Notes: generated by a model not told the origin, from the letters alone. A DNA stretch of 64,000 bases from Primulina eburnea (GCF_022965805.1 NC_133110.1:28330668-28394667), one strand, 5' to 3'. Positions 22,285-34,949 are shown, counted from the first letter of the stretch. A program made the numbers and translations.

Positions 22285-24110
22285 TGTTGCGATCTCGTTT
22301 TTCTCGTGTCCAAAACAAAGCGGAAGTTTAAAATTTTTTATTTGACATTCAAAATAATTTTGGACACTTGTTTGGTTTAAATGATATAATCATTCATAGT
22401 GTGTTCAATATATACTTTTAGTGAACCATTCACTCGGCTCCAACTACTCTGGTATTAGCGGATGTAGCTCTTGTTGTAAATTCCTACGAACTTTCTTCGA
22501 ACCTCCTTCTCCGATCTCCGAATCAAGTCCACAACCGGATTACTTGTCCTTCTTCTAACTTGTACTAGAAAATTAGAAGATATTTTTCGAAGAGATGGAA
22601 CATAAAGAAGAAATCGACTCAATGCTATAAGCCGATTTTTTCTTGCAAAACCAAAGGGATTTCGAGAGATCTTTCTTTCTTCAATTTTTTAGTGAATCTC
22701 CTTGCAATTATTTTAAGACTCTTGATGTATGCCATTTTTTTAGAAAAAAAAATTCTAATTATATTTCTAACCTTTCTTTTTACTTAATTAGTCCAATAAA
22801 TTAAGTTAAATAAAGATTCTAAATCCATGCCATATTAAATGAAATCTCGAATATTAATACATATATTTTGATAATATCATGCATTAATATTATTTTTCTT
22901 TATGTGCACGTTTCTAAAATTATGGTATCATGAATATTTCCACATTACATAAATCAATACCATACTTTACAAAAACTTAATGGGCTATATTTTAACTTAT
23001 TAAAATATAACTTAATTATTAAAGCTCATTTGAACATTAATAAATTTTCATGATGGGCTTATACTCTTGCAATCCCACGATCCATGCCCCTATTATATTA
23101 ATCTCATGATAATCATGATCGAAGATCCAATATCATCGACGTGACAATTTCAACTTGCTTGTTATTATAACACACACTTTAATTTCGAGATCATCAATGT
23201 CTAAGTAAGGCAGGTGCACTCCCTTTGACTGTGTTAGCAGTCATGCTCTCAAATTTTTTATAAAATCTTATAAACTTTATTTATAAGTTTAACGATTGAT
23301 CATATCAAACTTAATTCTTATAAATTCAACTAATTGAATTTATTATCTCAACGGGAACAAGTAAACCAGTGCCTGTGTGATCCTCAATGGTTCAGAGGTA
23401 CAGCTAGCCGTGGATTCACAACTCTTTGTGATTCAGGACAATTTCCTTTACTCGGGCTTACCTAATTTGCCCACATTTCATTCACCAACGTTTGATCATG
23501 AGAATGTCAGAAACTATTTCTGATTAAACTCATTGAATCATGGCAAGAGCTTCTAGTATCATCGCCCCATGATTCCCTAGGTATCACTGATAGTTCCTGC
23601 AAGAACCAATTGGTTATGATTAATGTACAGTATGGTCCCTTCATCTCATATATCTCCATTGAATCTGCAACCATTGGTTCATAGAGGGTTGCATATTAAT
23701 TCGATAGATATGTGATACAATCATAAAACATAAATAGTTTCATCGCATGTACAACTAGAGAACTCTTTGCCTAATGTACATCCCACACTCTGGCTAGATA
23801 TTTCATGCACAATTATTTCGTTAGACAACATAGGATATTCACCCCCATAGGTGAGAGGTGAATCCCCGACTACAATGCACTGGCTCCTACGCATTTCGCA
23901 ATTGCACCCAACCTCGCCACCTTGTGACCCTCGCGGAATCGGTAAATGAGTCAAAGCAGAATCCTAGTATGTAGAGTCTCAATGTTGTCCCGGGTCGTAA
24001 GGACTAATCATGTACAATCACAACAACGGATTATTCCTCTCGATAAATGATAACCAGTTGGAAAATCCGATAGAGGGTTGTTAGGTACAATCATCGTATG
24101 ATTATCCATC

Positions 24111-25546
24111 TGAAGCGACCTGAAATCTTTTCAGCACCCAATACAACAGGTGCTTCGAAGACACGAATTCTCAATGAGTTATAATAGCTCGTGTTCTAAG
24201 AATGTATACACCGACTAATTAAATCAAGTTTGGTTTTAAACCAAGCGGAATACACTCAAAATAATCCTTTGTTAAGAAACACTGATATATTTTATATCAT
24301 GTTCAACTGTATAACTGAAAAGTATATGGGATTAGTTTTGGATTATATGAATTCAGTTATGGACATAACTGAACTGATCAAATCATTTAAGAACAAAAAC
24401 AACCTATTAAACAGAAATAACACAAGATATGTTTATGGATGTTCGGAGACTTCAACTGCTCCTACGTCACCCCTTCTACCACCTCGGGTAGGATCCACTA
24501 GAAGACTTTGATTTATACAACACTTTGTACAAACCCACCCAGGTTAGGACTTACTCACTGCCTAAATGAAATCCTAGTCTAGACTAAAGGCATCATCTTC
24601 CAACCAACACTTGTTTAACATCTGTGTGTCAAATAATACATACATAAGCTTATTGTCTTTGTGCAAGACTGTATTTGAGTGGTGGTGTGTGTGCGTGTTT
24701 GAGAACTGATCTCTGAAAACAACTCGAGAGGTGTTCTCACACACTGAGGGAAATGTGCTTCTAATCTAAGCTGATAACACGTTGAAGTGTTCCCTCTGGG
24801 ATGATTGCTTCTTCAAAGCTGATATGCAATAAGCGTGCCCTATTCTTGACACTTGTTCTGTATATTGTTCTCTCTATTTCATCATCGTTTTCACCGAGCT
24901 TCGGCTTCTATTTATAGGTGTTTGGCTGAACGTACATTGAAACTCAGAGAATGAATCCATTGTAGTTTGAATTTTTTCCCCCAAATAGATATCTGGGACA
25001 TTTGGCTTTAAGCACTGCTGCAACGTCACTTATTGTACTTTGATCATACAATTTCTTTTGTACCTTTGTGCGTAGCTGGAATCCACTTAGGTAAGCTTCT
25101 CTAAATCTACAGCAGATTGGTTCTAACTGATGCTCTGAATAAATCTTCTGAATTGATCTTCAGTTGGGCTGGTGAAATCAGTTGACTCGTTAGTTGAACT
25201 GATTTCACTCTTTCAGTTTAATTGGTCTACTGGACTCTTCATCAGTTGATCTCTTCATTAGCTGGCCGGGCTTTTGAAGGTCTTCTTTTGAACTTCCTAT
25301 TAGCTGGACAATCAGTTAGGTTGTTCATTTACACTTTAGTTCTACTGGTTCAATTTGAACGATTAGTTGGTAGTCTTCAGTTTGAGACTTTACAACTCGT
25401 AAATGATCTCAGCTTCAGTTTTGGATCGATAACTGATCAATTCGAAACCTGATCAGTTCCAGCTACCGTAGGTAAATACATTAGAAACAAAATAACAAGT
25501 TTTGTTAACATCAAAATCAAGATTGTGAACATGAAATGTTTCAACA
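24111..25546 (-). mobile_element. Solo LTR of a second copia-like family, nested
   Basis: It runs from TGAAGCGACC to TTTCAACA, so on the minus strand it starts TGTTGAAAC and ends in CA, 1436 bp. Flanks CCATC (24106-24110) and TCATC (25547-25551) are a near-perfect target duplication, and the host LTR sequence rejoins across it as judged from the copy at 30830. A TATA box CCTATAAATAG lies on the minus strand at 24908-24920. No coding sequence is present. Confidence 0.8.
24908..24920 (-). promoter_or_regulatory. TATA box of the nested copia solo LTR
   Basis: The minus strand reads CACCTATAAATAG. About 200-540 bp upstream (25128-25460) lies a cluster of CAGTTG, CAGTTA and AACTGAT words. Confidence 0.65.
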
Positions 25547-25893
25547 TCATCTGTATGATTGGACATCTCTATGTCCTTACCATGAAACATCGTACACAAC
25601 ATCACAGATGATAGTCTCAATCTCAAGCGGGCTTTTTCCTTGTTTTTAGACGGCTGAATCGACTAGGAAAAATTTAGAATATACAGTATTTATAAATGAG
25701 TTTCAATATCGAATTACGATTTATTTGTATTAAAGTTTAATCATGGACTTCATCTATGCTGATTGTATGGGTATACAGTTAAAGTGAACTGAAACCATAA
25801 AAAATTAAATTAAAATAAAATAAATATTGTTCATTACCTTTGATTCAATAAATTCTGTAGTCAACTGTTGGCTTGCAGGCATCTACTCTAACA

Positions 25894-27389
25894 AATCTCA
25901 CTATTTTCAAGATTTTTTTCTCTTGTTATATTCAAAAAGCTTGATGGCGTAAGCAATGTGCTCTTTAGGAAGAGTGTTGTTTAGGCCTAAGGTGCAATTT
26001 TCTGATTTTTCAAATTTTTGAGAAAAATTGATATTTTTGTAAATTGGTTCAATTTTTCTTTTGGAAAATTAATTTTTGTAAAATTAATAATTTTCTTGCA
26101 AAATAAATAATTAGAATAAAATTATAATTATTTATTAGAAAAATGAGTTTTACAAGAAATCAATTATTATTTATTTAATTGGAAATTATTTAATAATTAT
26201 GGTGGTTAGTAATAAAATTACTAGATATATTATTTATCATATAATTAAATTTGTTTAATCAAATTGATGTTAATATTTGATATTAAATGCATGAAGGATG
26301 ATCGAGAGCCTTGATCAATGTCTTAGGTGTATGTTAGGATATTTTACTGTTTTATTCATTTTGTTAATATTTGATATTATTACCCATGAGATGTATCCTT
26401 ATGTGCCATGACTATTTAAATGTAATTAATAGAAATAGTGGGAGATCAAGACTGGAAGATGGTAGGACTGATGCACAAGATGAAGACATGTAAAATAATG
26501 GAAGCTTTTGTAATAAGTTGTATTTGCATCCCTGCATTCACCTAGGTTTTGGACCTGGATTCATGTTTGGCTCACATGGATCTAATAGTGTTGGCGATCG
26601 ATCTTCCTTATTTATTGTTGAATGTCATGTTATGATATATGCGATATATATTAGTATGCATGTATGTATATTATTAAATAATATAGTTGCATGAATCCGG
26701 CAAACATACAAACATGGCACGCGATTTTGAAAGAAAATGATGAGACAATTTTAAAATTAGAATCCCTCATTTTGAATATGATTCAAAATTTGTATCAAAC
26801 TGTAAAAGTAAAAATTAGAAGAGTTTAATTTTTCTTTGCCTTCCATCAACCGTGATTGCATGTTGATCGCTACCCGCAGACAGTGTCTGGTTCATATTAT
26901 TTTGGAGGCCTGGACGCCGTAAAGTTGTGATTTTCACCGGACATATGATGTGAATTGAGTGGAACTCCCATGAATTCGGCTCATATTATTGGTAGAACTC
27001 ATGGCGATCGTCTACTACAATTCAATATTGATGGGTCGATTTGACACGTGAAAATAAACGGCGTCATATTATTGGGTCCTTATTAAACGTGAGGCGAAAC
27101 ACGAGAGGTTGCATAGGGTTGCAGTTGGATTCTACCTTTTAGAAATTATAATTGGCTGATATTATTCGGGATTATAATTGACTAATTGGACTCTACGTGC
27201 CCACTAGGGAAATAATTTCCCTTTTTCATCAGATAGTGGTGAAAATGTCAAAATAGTGGGAGGGAATTTATAAATAAAAATCCATATTTTATATCTTATA
27301 ATTATTTTAAAATAATCAGCAACCATTATTCTGTTTCTATATAAGTATATTTTCGATTTCGTTACGTAATCCATTTTTGTTATTAACAA
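25894..27389. other. AT-rich stretch, no recognised element
   Basis: No coding frame is seen. 26892-27166 contains four TCATATTATT or TGATATTATT words at roughly 83-93-bp intervals. The stretch lies between the copia LTR and the copia gag and may hold 5' sequence of the latter, but no matching LTR start in plus orientation is present. Confidence 0.4.
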
Positions 27390-27910
27390 GCTAATCGAAT
27401 CAAATTTTCACGACTGGTTGGGAAAATTGTTATGAATTCGGAGAAAATGACATACACACTAATGTCAGTCCTGCTGAACTGACAAAGCATGCAAGATGGT
27501 AGGATCATAGTATGTAAGCTAAAGTGAAACATGCTCGCTTTTATATCGAATGGACTGTAGGGACAATTTGAGGACATGTTGAATGCTTCTGACATTTGAA
27601 TGCACTTTCAAGAGTTGCATGGTACATGAAACTCATACGATGATGCACACTACTTTAACGGAGCTCGTGACTACATACATGCAAGATGGGGCTCTGACTA
27701 ATGAGCATGGTGTACATATGACTGGTCGTATTGAGAATGTGGTGGGCCTGGAATATATGATTCTTAACGAGTTACTTGATGATATCAAATTGTTATCTTT
27801 CTCTTCCTTATTTGACGGGGTTATGGTGAACTTCAGTTTGAATAAGATACATGAGAGCCTTGAAGAGCTAGTCAATACGCTTATGACTTATGCGATCACC
27901 ATAAAATAGG
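27390..27910 (+). pseudogene. Ty1/copia gag, broken
   Basis: The frame from 27583 reads ELVTTYMQDGALTNEHG, HMTGRIENVVGLEYMI and NFSLNKIHESLEELVNTLM, matching the copia gag (UBN2-type) domain. Upstream pieces in another frame (27390-27560) continue the N-terminal part with stops. A degraded zinc knuckle FHCKQNGHKK lies near 28065-28100. The element continues into integrase and RT on the same strand. Confidence 0.75.
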
Positions 27911-28149
27911 AAAATGTTGTTTTTCTAATGGGCCTCACGTCAGGACAAAAAATGGCCCACAAAATAATTGAAATAAATGTTCTGCCTCTCATGAAAAACA
28001 AACTCAATAAGAGGCAAACTTTGAAGGAAACTTAAAAGGCCTACAAAGCCCGATAAATCGGAACATATTTGTTTCACTGCAAGCAGAATGGACATAAGAA
28101 ATTATCTGGGCCAGAAATGTTTTGGAAATGATAAGTTAATGTCCAAAGT

Positions 28150-29292
28150 AAACTGGATTTCAACAACAAACAAAAGAAAGTTAGATCATCCAAATCCCGC
28201 ACAAATATGGCACGCTAGACTAGGTCATATTTCCCAATAAGGATGCACAAGCTAGTGGGAGAAAGCATGTTTGACTTGTCAGACATAAATTCTCTACCTA
28301 CATGTGAGTCCTGTCTAAAAAAAATGACCAAGACTCCATTCAATGGAAACATGGAACATGCGCATGGTCTACTGGATTTGATCCACACAGAAATTTGTGG
28401 CCCGCTAAGTGTTAGCACAAAATATGGGCAGTCTTACTTCATTAACTTTACTGATGACCATTCGAGGTATGATTATGTTTAATTGATGACACACAAATCT
28501 GAAACATTTGAAAAGTTCAAAGAATTCAGAACTGAAGTAGAAAAACAACTTAAAATGAGTATTAAGACACTTCGATCTGATTGAGGTAGAGAATAGTTGA
28601 GTGCTGAATTTTTGGTTATCTAAAAGAGAATGAGATTCTCTCACAGTGGACTCCACCAGCAACACCACAATTGAATGGTGTTTCTGAACGTCGTAATCGA
28701 ACATTGATATACATGGTTCGATCCATGATGGGATTCACTGAATTGCCTATGTCGTGTTGGGCTTTGCGTTTTAAATTGCGGCAATGTTTTTGAATAATGT
28801 CCATACTACAGCAGTGGATAAAACATCATATGAGATATGGATGGGAAAAACTCCCAAATATTCTTACATGAGAATACGGAGATGTCTTGCTTACGTGAAG
28901 CAGACAGTGGAAACAAATTAGATAGTTGATCTATTTTGTGCTACTTTGTAGGATATCCAAAGAATTCTGTTGGATATTATTTCTATCGTACCAATGAAGC
29001 AAAAGTTTTTGTTTTAATAAATGCCACCTTTTTGGAAAAGGAATTTCTTTTAGATAGAAAAGACAAGGTGATAGAACTTGAAAAAATTCAAGATACTCCT
29101 TCAACTGTAGAAGTTGAACCTAATCCCCAACAACCAGTAGTTGAAGTACAAGCTCCTAAAAGGTCTGATAGGGTTATTAAACCACCTGCAAGATATACAC
29201 TTCTTCATGAACAAGGCCATGATGAGCCTGGTGTTGGATGTGATCCAATGAATTTCAAAGAAGCAATATCTGATACTGATTCTACCAAATAG
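28150..29292 (+). pseudogene. Ty1/copia integrase, broken
   Basis: 28243-28482 carries the zinc-binding Cys pair and early core: CESCLKKMTKTPFNGNME, LLDLIHTEICGPLSV and YFINFTDDHSRYDYV. It continues past a stop with SETFEKFKEF, LRSD, PATPQLNGVSERRNRTL and MVRSMMGF, so the second Asp and the Glu regions are recognisable. The C-terminal part at 28936-29292 has FVGYPKNSVGYYFY and EKEFLLDRKDKVIELEK. Integrase precedes RT, the copia order. Stops and a frameshift near 28770-28930 make it inactive. Confidence 0.85.
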
Positions 29293-30840
29293 CTTGAAGC
29301 CATGCAGTTAAAATGAACTTTATGTATTCAAACCAAGTCTGGACATTGAAGGATCCACCTGAGGGAATCGTTCCCATATGATGCAAATGGATCTACAAAA
29401 GAAAGCTTGGGGGGATGGGAAGGTATTGACCTTCAAACCAAGACTTGTTGCAAAAAGTTATACTCAAAGGCAAGGAATTGACTATGGGGAAACTTTTTCA
29501 CCATTTGTTATGTTTAAGTCTATTGGAATACTACTGGCCATAGCAGCATGGTATGACTATGAGATATGGAAAATGGATTCAAAGACTGAATTCCTCAATG
29601 GAGACATCAAAGAAGAAATTTATATGTCTCAACCTGAGGGATACACAACAGTAGGAAGTAAGCATAAGGTATGGAAATTTCAGAGATCAATATATGGTCT
29701 CAAGCAGGCGTCAAGGAGTTGGAACCTCAGATTTGATAGCATTATCAAGGAATTTGGTTTTGCTAAAAAAATCTTGAGGAACCATCCGTGTACAATAAAG
29801 TTAGTGGGAGTGCAGTGACATTCCCTATACTTTATGTTGATGATATCCTGCTCATTGGGAATGATGTAGGATTACTGCAATCAACTAAAGTATGGTTGGC
29901 AAGTAAATTCTCCATGAAAGACATGGGTGAAGCATCCTATGTATTGGGATTACAAATCTATAGAGATAGATCAAAAAAAATGCTGGGACTCAGCCAAGCC
30001 ACTTATTTCGATACCATTTTGAAGTGATTCTCTATGGAAGAGTCCAAGAGATGATACTTACCAATGTGTCATGGTGTTACTCTATCTAAAGCCATGTGTC
30101 CCAAAACTGATGAAGAGATAGAGATGATGACACGTATTCCATATGTGTCAGCCATTGCTATCATGAATGGTATGATATCAACACGTCCTGATGTTGCTTA
30201 CGCTTTGAGTGCTACAAGCAGATATCAGGCGAACCTTGGTCCAATGCATTGGAAGGTCATCAAAGATATTCTTAAGTACTTGAGAATGACTAAGAACTTG
30301 TTCATGGTCTATGGGGGTGGAGAATTGAAATTAGAAGGTTACACTTATTCTAGCTTCGAATGTGACGTAGATGATTCGAAATCGACCTCTGGTTTTGTAT
30401 TCATGCTATATGGTGCGGCTGTCTCTTGGAAATGTTCCAAGCAAGATACCGTTGCAGATTCCACCACTGAAGCTGAATACATTGCTACATCTGATGTAGC
30501 CAAAGAGCCAGTTTGGATGAGGTATTTTGTCCAAGAGTTGGGCGTTATTCCTAATGGAGTTGATCCAGTCCCGTTGTACTGCGACAACACTGGTGCCATT
30601 GCGCAAGCAAAGGAACCAATGTCTTATCAGCGATTCAAACATATACTGAGGAAGTTCCACATCATACGAGAGATTGTGGGAAGAAGAGACATATCAGTCG
30701 AAAGAGTCCCCTCTGCAGATAATGTTGTTGATCCACTTACAAAGCTCTTGCCAGGACCATTGTTTGAAAAGCATCGCGAAGCAATGGGATTAAAGTTATG
30801 GGTAGTTGGCTCTAGGACAAGTGGGAGATTCTTAGAGTAG
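29293..30840 (+). pseudogene. Ty1/copia reverse transcriptase and RNase H, broken
   Basis: Two frames. 29378-29818 has KPRLVAKSYTQRQGIDY, ETFSPFV, DSKTEFLNGDIKEEIYM and VWKFQRSIYGLKQASRSW. 29788-30027 carries the active site YVDDILLIGND and YVLGLQIYRDRSKK. 30064-30840 has TRPDVAYALSATSRYQ, then RNase H with DDSKSTSGFVFML, VADSTTEAEYIA and VPLYCDNTGAI, ending in DPLTKLLPG. Breaks fall near 29800 and 30030. The last frame is open for 258 codons and runs about ten bases into the LTR. Confidence 0.9.
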
Positions 30841-32839
30841 ATGCCCTGCAAGGCAACGGTTGGCTAAGAATTTATTGACTCAAGTGTAATAAACAATCTT
30901 TATTTTAATATAATTTAACTTTTCATTGTTTTGTTTTACTTTATCTGTATACCCATGAAATCAGTATAGATAAAGACCATAAATTATACTTTAATACAAA
31001 TGAATCGTAATTCGATGTTAAAACTCATTTGTAAACACTGTATAATCTAAATTCTTTCCTAGTCAATTCAACCACCTAAACCTTGGATAAAGGTCGCTTG
31101 AGCTCGAGACTAGCTTCTGTGATGTTGTGTACCGCGTTTCTTGGTAAGGACATAGAGAAGTCCAAATATGCAGATGGGTAGTCATATGATGATTATACCG
31201 AACTACCCTCCCTCAGACTTTCCAAGTGGTTATCATTCATCGAGAGGATAAGTCCGTGGTAATAATTGTACACCATTAGTCCTTACCACTCGGGACAACA
31301 CTGAGGCACTATATGCTAGGGTTGTGCTTTGACTCATTTACCGACTCCAGGAAAGTCATCAGGTGGCGAGGTTGGGTACAGTTGCGACACATATAGGAGC
31401 CAATTCATAGTAGTCGGGGTTTCACCGCTCACCTAAAGGTGTGGGTATCCTATGTGATCTGTTGAAATAATAGTGCGTGGAATGTCTGGCCAGAGTATGA
31501 GATATAAATTGGAGAAGGATTTCTTCAATGGTACATGCGATGCCACTATTATATGTATCACATAGTTATCGAATTAATAGGCAACCCTCGATGAACCAAT
31601 GGTTGCAGATTAAATCAGGATATATGAGATGAAGGGACCGTATTGTACGCTAAACATAAACGATTGTTTCTTGCAGGCACTATCAGTGATACCTAGGGAA
31701 TCATGGGACGATGCTACTATACGCTCTTACCATGATTCGATGGGTTTAATCAGAAATATGATTTCTGACATTCCCATGATTAGTTGTTGATACATAGAAT
31801 GGGGCGAATAAGGGTGAGCCCGAATAAAGGATTATGTCCTGAATCACAAGGAGTTGTGAACCCACGGCTAGCTGTATCCCTGAACCATTGAGGGTCACAC
31901 AGGCACTGGATCGTTTGTTCTAGTTGATAGAGAATAAATTCAAGGATTTGAATTCAAATTATGATATAATAAATTCAAGGAGTTGAATTTACGATAAATA
32001 AATTTTAAGAGGATAAATTCAAGGAGTTGAATTTATAAAATTTGAGAATTTAATTTATTAAACTCAAAAAATGAGTTTATTAAATATTAAATTTTTGGAG
32101 GTGATAAATTCAAGGAGTTGAATTTATAATTTAAATTTTAAATTCAAATATTGAATTTATAGTGGATTTAATTTTTTAAACTCAAAAGTTGAGTTTATAT
32201 TAAATTAAATTAAATATAGTGGAAAGTGTGTTTAATAGGCTTGTAGGGGTACAAAACAAACATACAAAATAATTAAAGTTCTTAATAGTCTTTAATTAAT
32301 TAATTAAACTAGTTGGACTAGCCCAATTAATTAATCAAGCCTATTAAAGTTAATTATGTGTCTTAGGTCCTGGCTTAATTATAAAAAGGTGTTGAGAGGT
32401 CATAACCCTAGCCATCACTATACACAAATTTCGAAAATCACTCTCCTCCTCCTATCCAAATTTCGCCACCTTGATTAGATTTTAGGGTTGAGCGCCCTTC
32501 AGTTTTGATCTCCAACGTAAAAACTTCTTCTAATTTTTCTAGTGCAAATTAGAAGAGGAACAAATTATCTAGTCGTGGACATGATTAGAAGAATAAAGAA
32601 AGGAGTTTCTGAAGAACATTCGTAGGGAATTCATCAAGAGCTATCTCCGCAAACCCCGGAATAGTTGGAGCCGTGTGAATATTTAACCAAAAGTACAAAT
32701 TCTAACGCCCTATGAATGTTTGATCATATAAACCACACGAGTGTCCAAATCAAATATATTTTGATTATCAAATAAAATTAAAAAAAAAATTAAAACTTCC
32801 GCTGCATTTGGATACGAGAAAACCGATCGAGATCCAACA
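30830..32839 (+). mobile_element. Copia 3' LTR
   Basis: It follows a purine-rich tract AAGTGGGAGA (30819-30828) and begins with a mutated TCTTAGAGTAG (TGTTAGAGTAG in the copy at 34950). It ends GATCCAACA at 32839, 2010 bp. A TATA box TTATAAAAAGG lies at 32379-32389. Upstream of it is a dyad array (31936-32196) that is a single dyad in the other two copies. The 5' LTR of this element is not in the window. Confidence 0.85.
31936..32196. repeat. Dyad array AAATTCAA/TTGAATTT, seven copies
   Basis: Seven inverted repeats have centres near 31945, 31980, 32024, 32069, 32115, 32149 and 32187. Five have arms AAATTCAA/TTGAATTT and two have AAACTCA/TGAGTTT, so T:A and C:G change together. Loops are 3-5 bases (GGAG is commonest). 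The related LTRs at 36054 and 23321 have only one copy. Confidence 0.85.
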
Positions 32840-33797
32840 TATATGTCTTTAAAGAAGACCATTGTTATGCATAATATGAGAAAAACAAGAAATCAATGAA
32901 AATCAAATATGACGCGGAAATCTGTTCGGAAACATGGAACTGAGAAGAATGCTAATGCATGCAATGTATTTCTTACGGTTGCATCATATGTTTTCTGTAA
33001 CGATCATGGGCCATTAGGCTGAACCAACAAAGGCCTCGGCCCATACCCACGCAACACTACAGGTCATGGGTCGTTAGGATGGTTCAGCATGGGCCCCATG
33101 CACCGCCACTCAAAGAATATCCCACTCCCAAGAAAGTGGTTTCTTTCGCCTTCCCCAACACTTGAACCCAGGACCTCCAGGATAAGTACCTAGATTCCTA
33201 AGTGTTGGTAACCAGTTGATCTAGTAGCTCAACTGGTTACCAACACTTAGGAATCTAGGTACTTATCCTAGAGGTCCTGGGTTCAAGTGTTGGGGAAGGC
33301 GAAAGAAACTACTTTCCAGGAAGTGGGATATTGTAACGATCATGGGCCATTAGGCTGAACCAACAAAGGCCTCGGCCCATACCCACGCACAACTACTGGT
33401 CATGGGTCGTTAGGATGGTCCGAGGCCCATGCCCATGCACCACCACTCACAGAATATCCCACTCCTGGAAAGTGGTTCCTTTCGCCTTCCCCAACACTTG
33501 AACCCAGGACCAACAGGAGAAGTACCTAGATTCCTAAGTGTTGGTACCAGTTGAGCTTGTAACGATCATGGGCCATTAGGCTGAACCAACAAAGGCCTCG
33601 GCCCATACCCACGCACCACTACTGGTCATGGGTCGTTAGGATGGTCCAACATGGGCCTCGGCCCATGCCCATGCACCGCCACTCAAAGAATATCCCACTC
33701 CCTGGAAAGTGGTTTCTTTCGCCTTCCCCAACACTTGAACCCAGAACCTCCAGGATAAATACCTAGATTCCTAAGTGTTGGTAACCAGTTGAGCTAG

Positions 33798-34034
33798 TGT
33801 AGCCCAACTGGTACCAGAGTTGTGCCAAGTATCTATATGTCCAGGAAATCTTGAGTTCGACTCTGGGGAGGCACATGCTCCAGTTCCTGGGCTGGAGAGT
33901 TCTATGAGTAATGACGCATGGGAAAGCCCGTGAGGGAAAAGGCCCCAGTGGGAACCCAAGATGGGACAAGGCCCCCGAGGGAGCCCAAGATCGGGATAGC
34001 CCATGGTCGTTACAAAAAAAGGCTCCTTTTTTTG
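33798..34034 (+). mobile_element. tRNA-derived SINE, family B
   Basis: An internal Pol III A box TAGCCCAACTGG (33799-33810) and B box AGTTCGACTCT (near 33854) match the tRNA promoter consensus. The 3' end reads GGTCGTTAC followed by an A run. A second copy is at 34222-34445. There is no complete tRNA fold, so it is not a tRNA gene. Confidence 0.8.
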
Positions 34035-34549
34035 TAACGATCATGGGCCTGGTCAAGGGTCGTTAGGATGGTCCAGCATGGGCCTCGGCCCATGCCCATG
34101 CACCGCCATTCACAGAATATCCCACTCCTGGAAAGTGGTTCCTTTCGCCTTCCCCAACACTTGAACCCAAGACCTCCAGGATAAGTACCTAGATTCCTAA
34201 GTGTTGGTACCAGTTGAGCTAGTAGATCAACTGGTACCAACGTTGTGCCAAGTATCTATATGTCCAGGAGATCTTGGGTTCGACTCTGGGGAGGCACAAG
34301 CTCCAGTTCCTGGGCTGGAGAGTTCTATGAGTAATGACGCATGAGAAAGCCCGTGAGGGAAAAGGACCCAGTGGGAACCCAAGATGGGACAAGGCCCCCG
34401 AGGGAGCCCAAGATCGGGATAGCCCATGGTCGTTACAAAAAAAAAAGGCGCCTTGTCCCATCTTGGGTTCCCACTGGGGCCTCCCCAGAGTCGAACCCAA
34501 GATCTCCTGGACATATAGATACTTGGCACAACTCTGGTACCAGTTGATC

Positions 34550-34790
34550 TACTAGCTCAACTGGTACCAACACTTAGGAATCTATGTACTTATCCTGGAG
34601 GTCCTGGGTTCAAGTGTTGGGGAAGGCGAAAGAAACCACTTTCCAGGGAGTGGGATATTCTTTGAGTGGCGGTGCATGGGCATGGGCCTCGGCCCATGCT
34701 GGACCATCCTAACGACCCATGACCAATAGTGGTGCGTGGGTATGGGCCGAGGCCTTTGTTGGTTCAGCCTAATGGCCCATGATCGTTACA
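34550..34790 (+). mobile_element. tRNA-derived SINE, family A, full-length copy
   Basis: An A-box-like TAGCTCAACTGG lies near the start and a weaker B-box-like GGGTTCAAGTG about 55 bp later. The 3' end is GATCGTTACA. Its 3' end resembles family B, as expected if both use the same LINE machinery. Four of the other copies are in reverse orientation. Confidence 0.75.
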
Positions 34791-34949
34791 TTTTCGATCA
34801 AGAAAAAAAAATCGAGTAATAAGTTGTTATTAATTCTATTCTTTACCAACCTTTAATTTCCTGAAATTCGAATCCTCAATATTTAAGTATGGAAGAAACA
34901 AGTGAATGTACGTCAACAACTACCTATCAATTCATAAACATGATTAAAG

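Larger units (their letters stand above)
22285..25893 (-). mobile_element. Copia LTR (solo or partial) carrying a nested solo LTR
   Basis: Read on the minus strand it begins TGTTAGAGTAGATGCC at 25893, matching the LTRs at 34950 and 30830 (both plus strand), and ends GATCGCAACA at 22285. Similarity covers the tRNA-proximal and central parts. Flanks ACTCT (22280-22284) and AATCT (25894-25898) could be a decayed 5-bp target duplication. Without the nested insertion it is about 2.17 kb, close to the 2.01 kb of the copy at 30830. No internal copia region adjoins it in this orientation. Confidence 0.75.
32996..34790. repeat. Fold-back cluster of about nine SINE copies
   Basis: Two SINE families alternate in both orientations. 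In order: A minus (32996-33225), A plus 5' part (33226-33332), A minus (33333-33557), A minus (33558-33797), B plus (33798-34034), A minus with internal deletion (34035-34226), B plus (34222-34445), B minus part (34446-34553), A plus (34550-34790). The cluster starts TGTAACGATCATGGGCC and ends with its reverse complement. TTTTC flanks both sides (32991-32995 and 34791-34795). All ORFs here are artefacts. Confidence 0.85.

Noticed and set aside
22285..32839. The copia LTRs at 22285-25893 and 30830-32839 as the two ends of one element
   Set aside because: They are in opposite orientation and clearly diverged, so they cannot be the paired LTRs of one insertion.
33799..33866. Possible tRNA genes from A-box and B-box matches
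   Set aside because: The sequences lack a closed acceptor stem and anticodon arm and continue into a SINE body with an A-rich end.
33763..34555. Seven ORFs of 68-100 aa
   Set aside because: They lie in the SINE cluster and recur with each SINE copy on either strand. No coding support.
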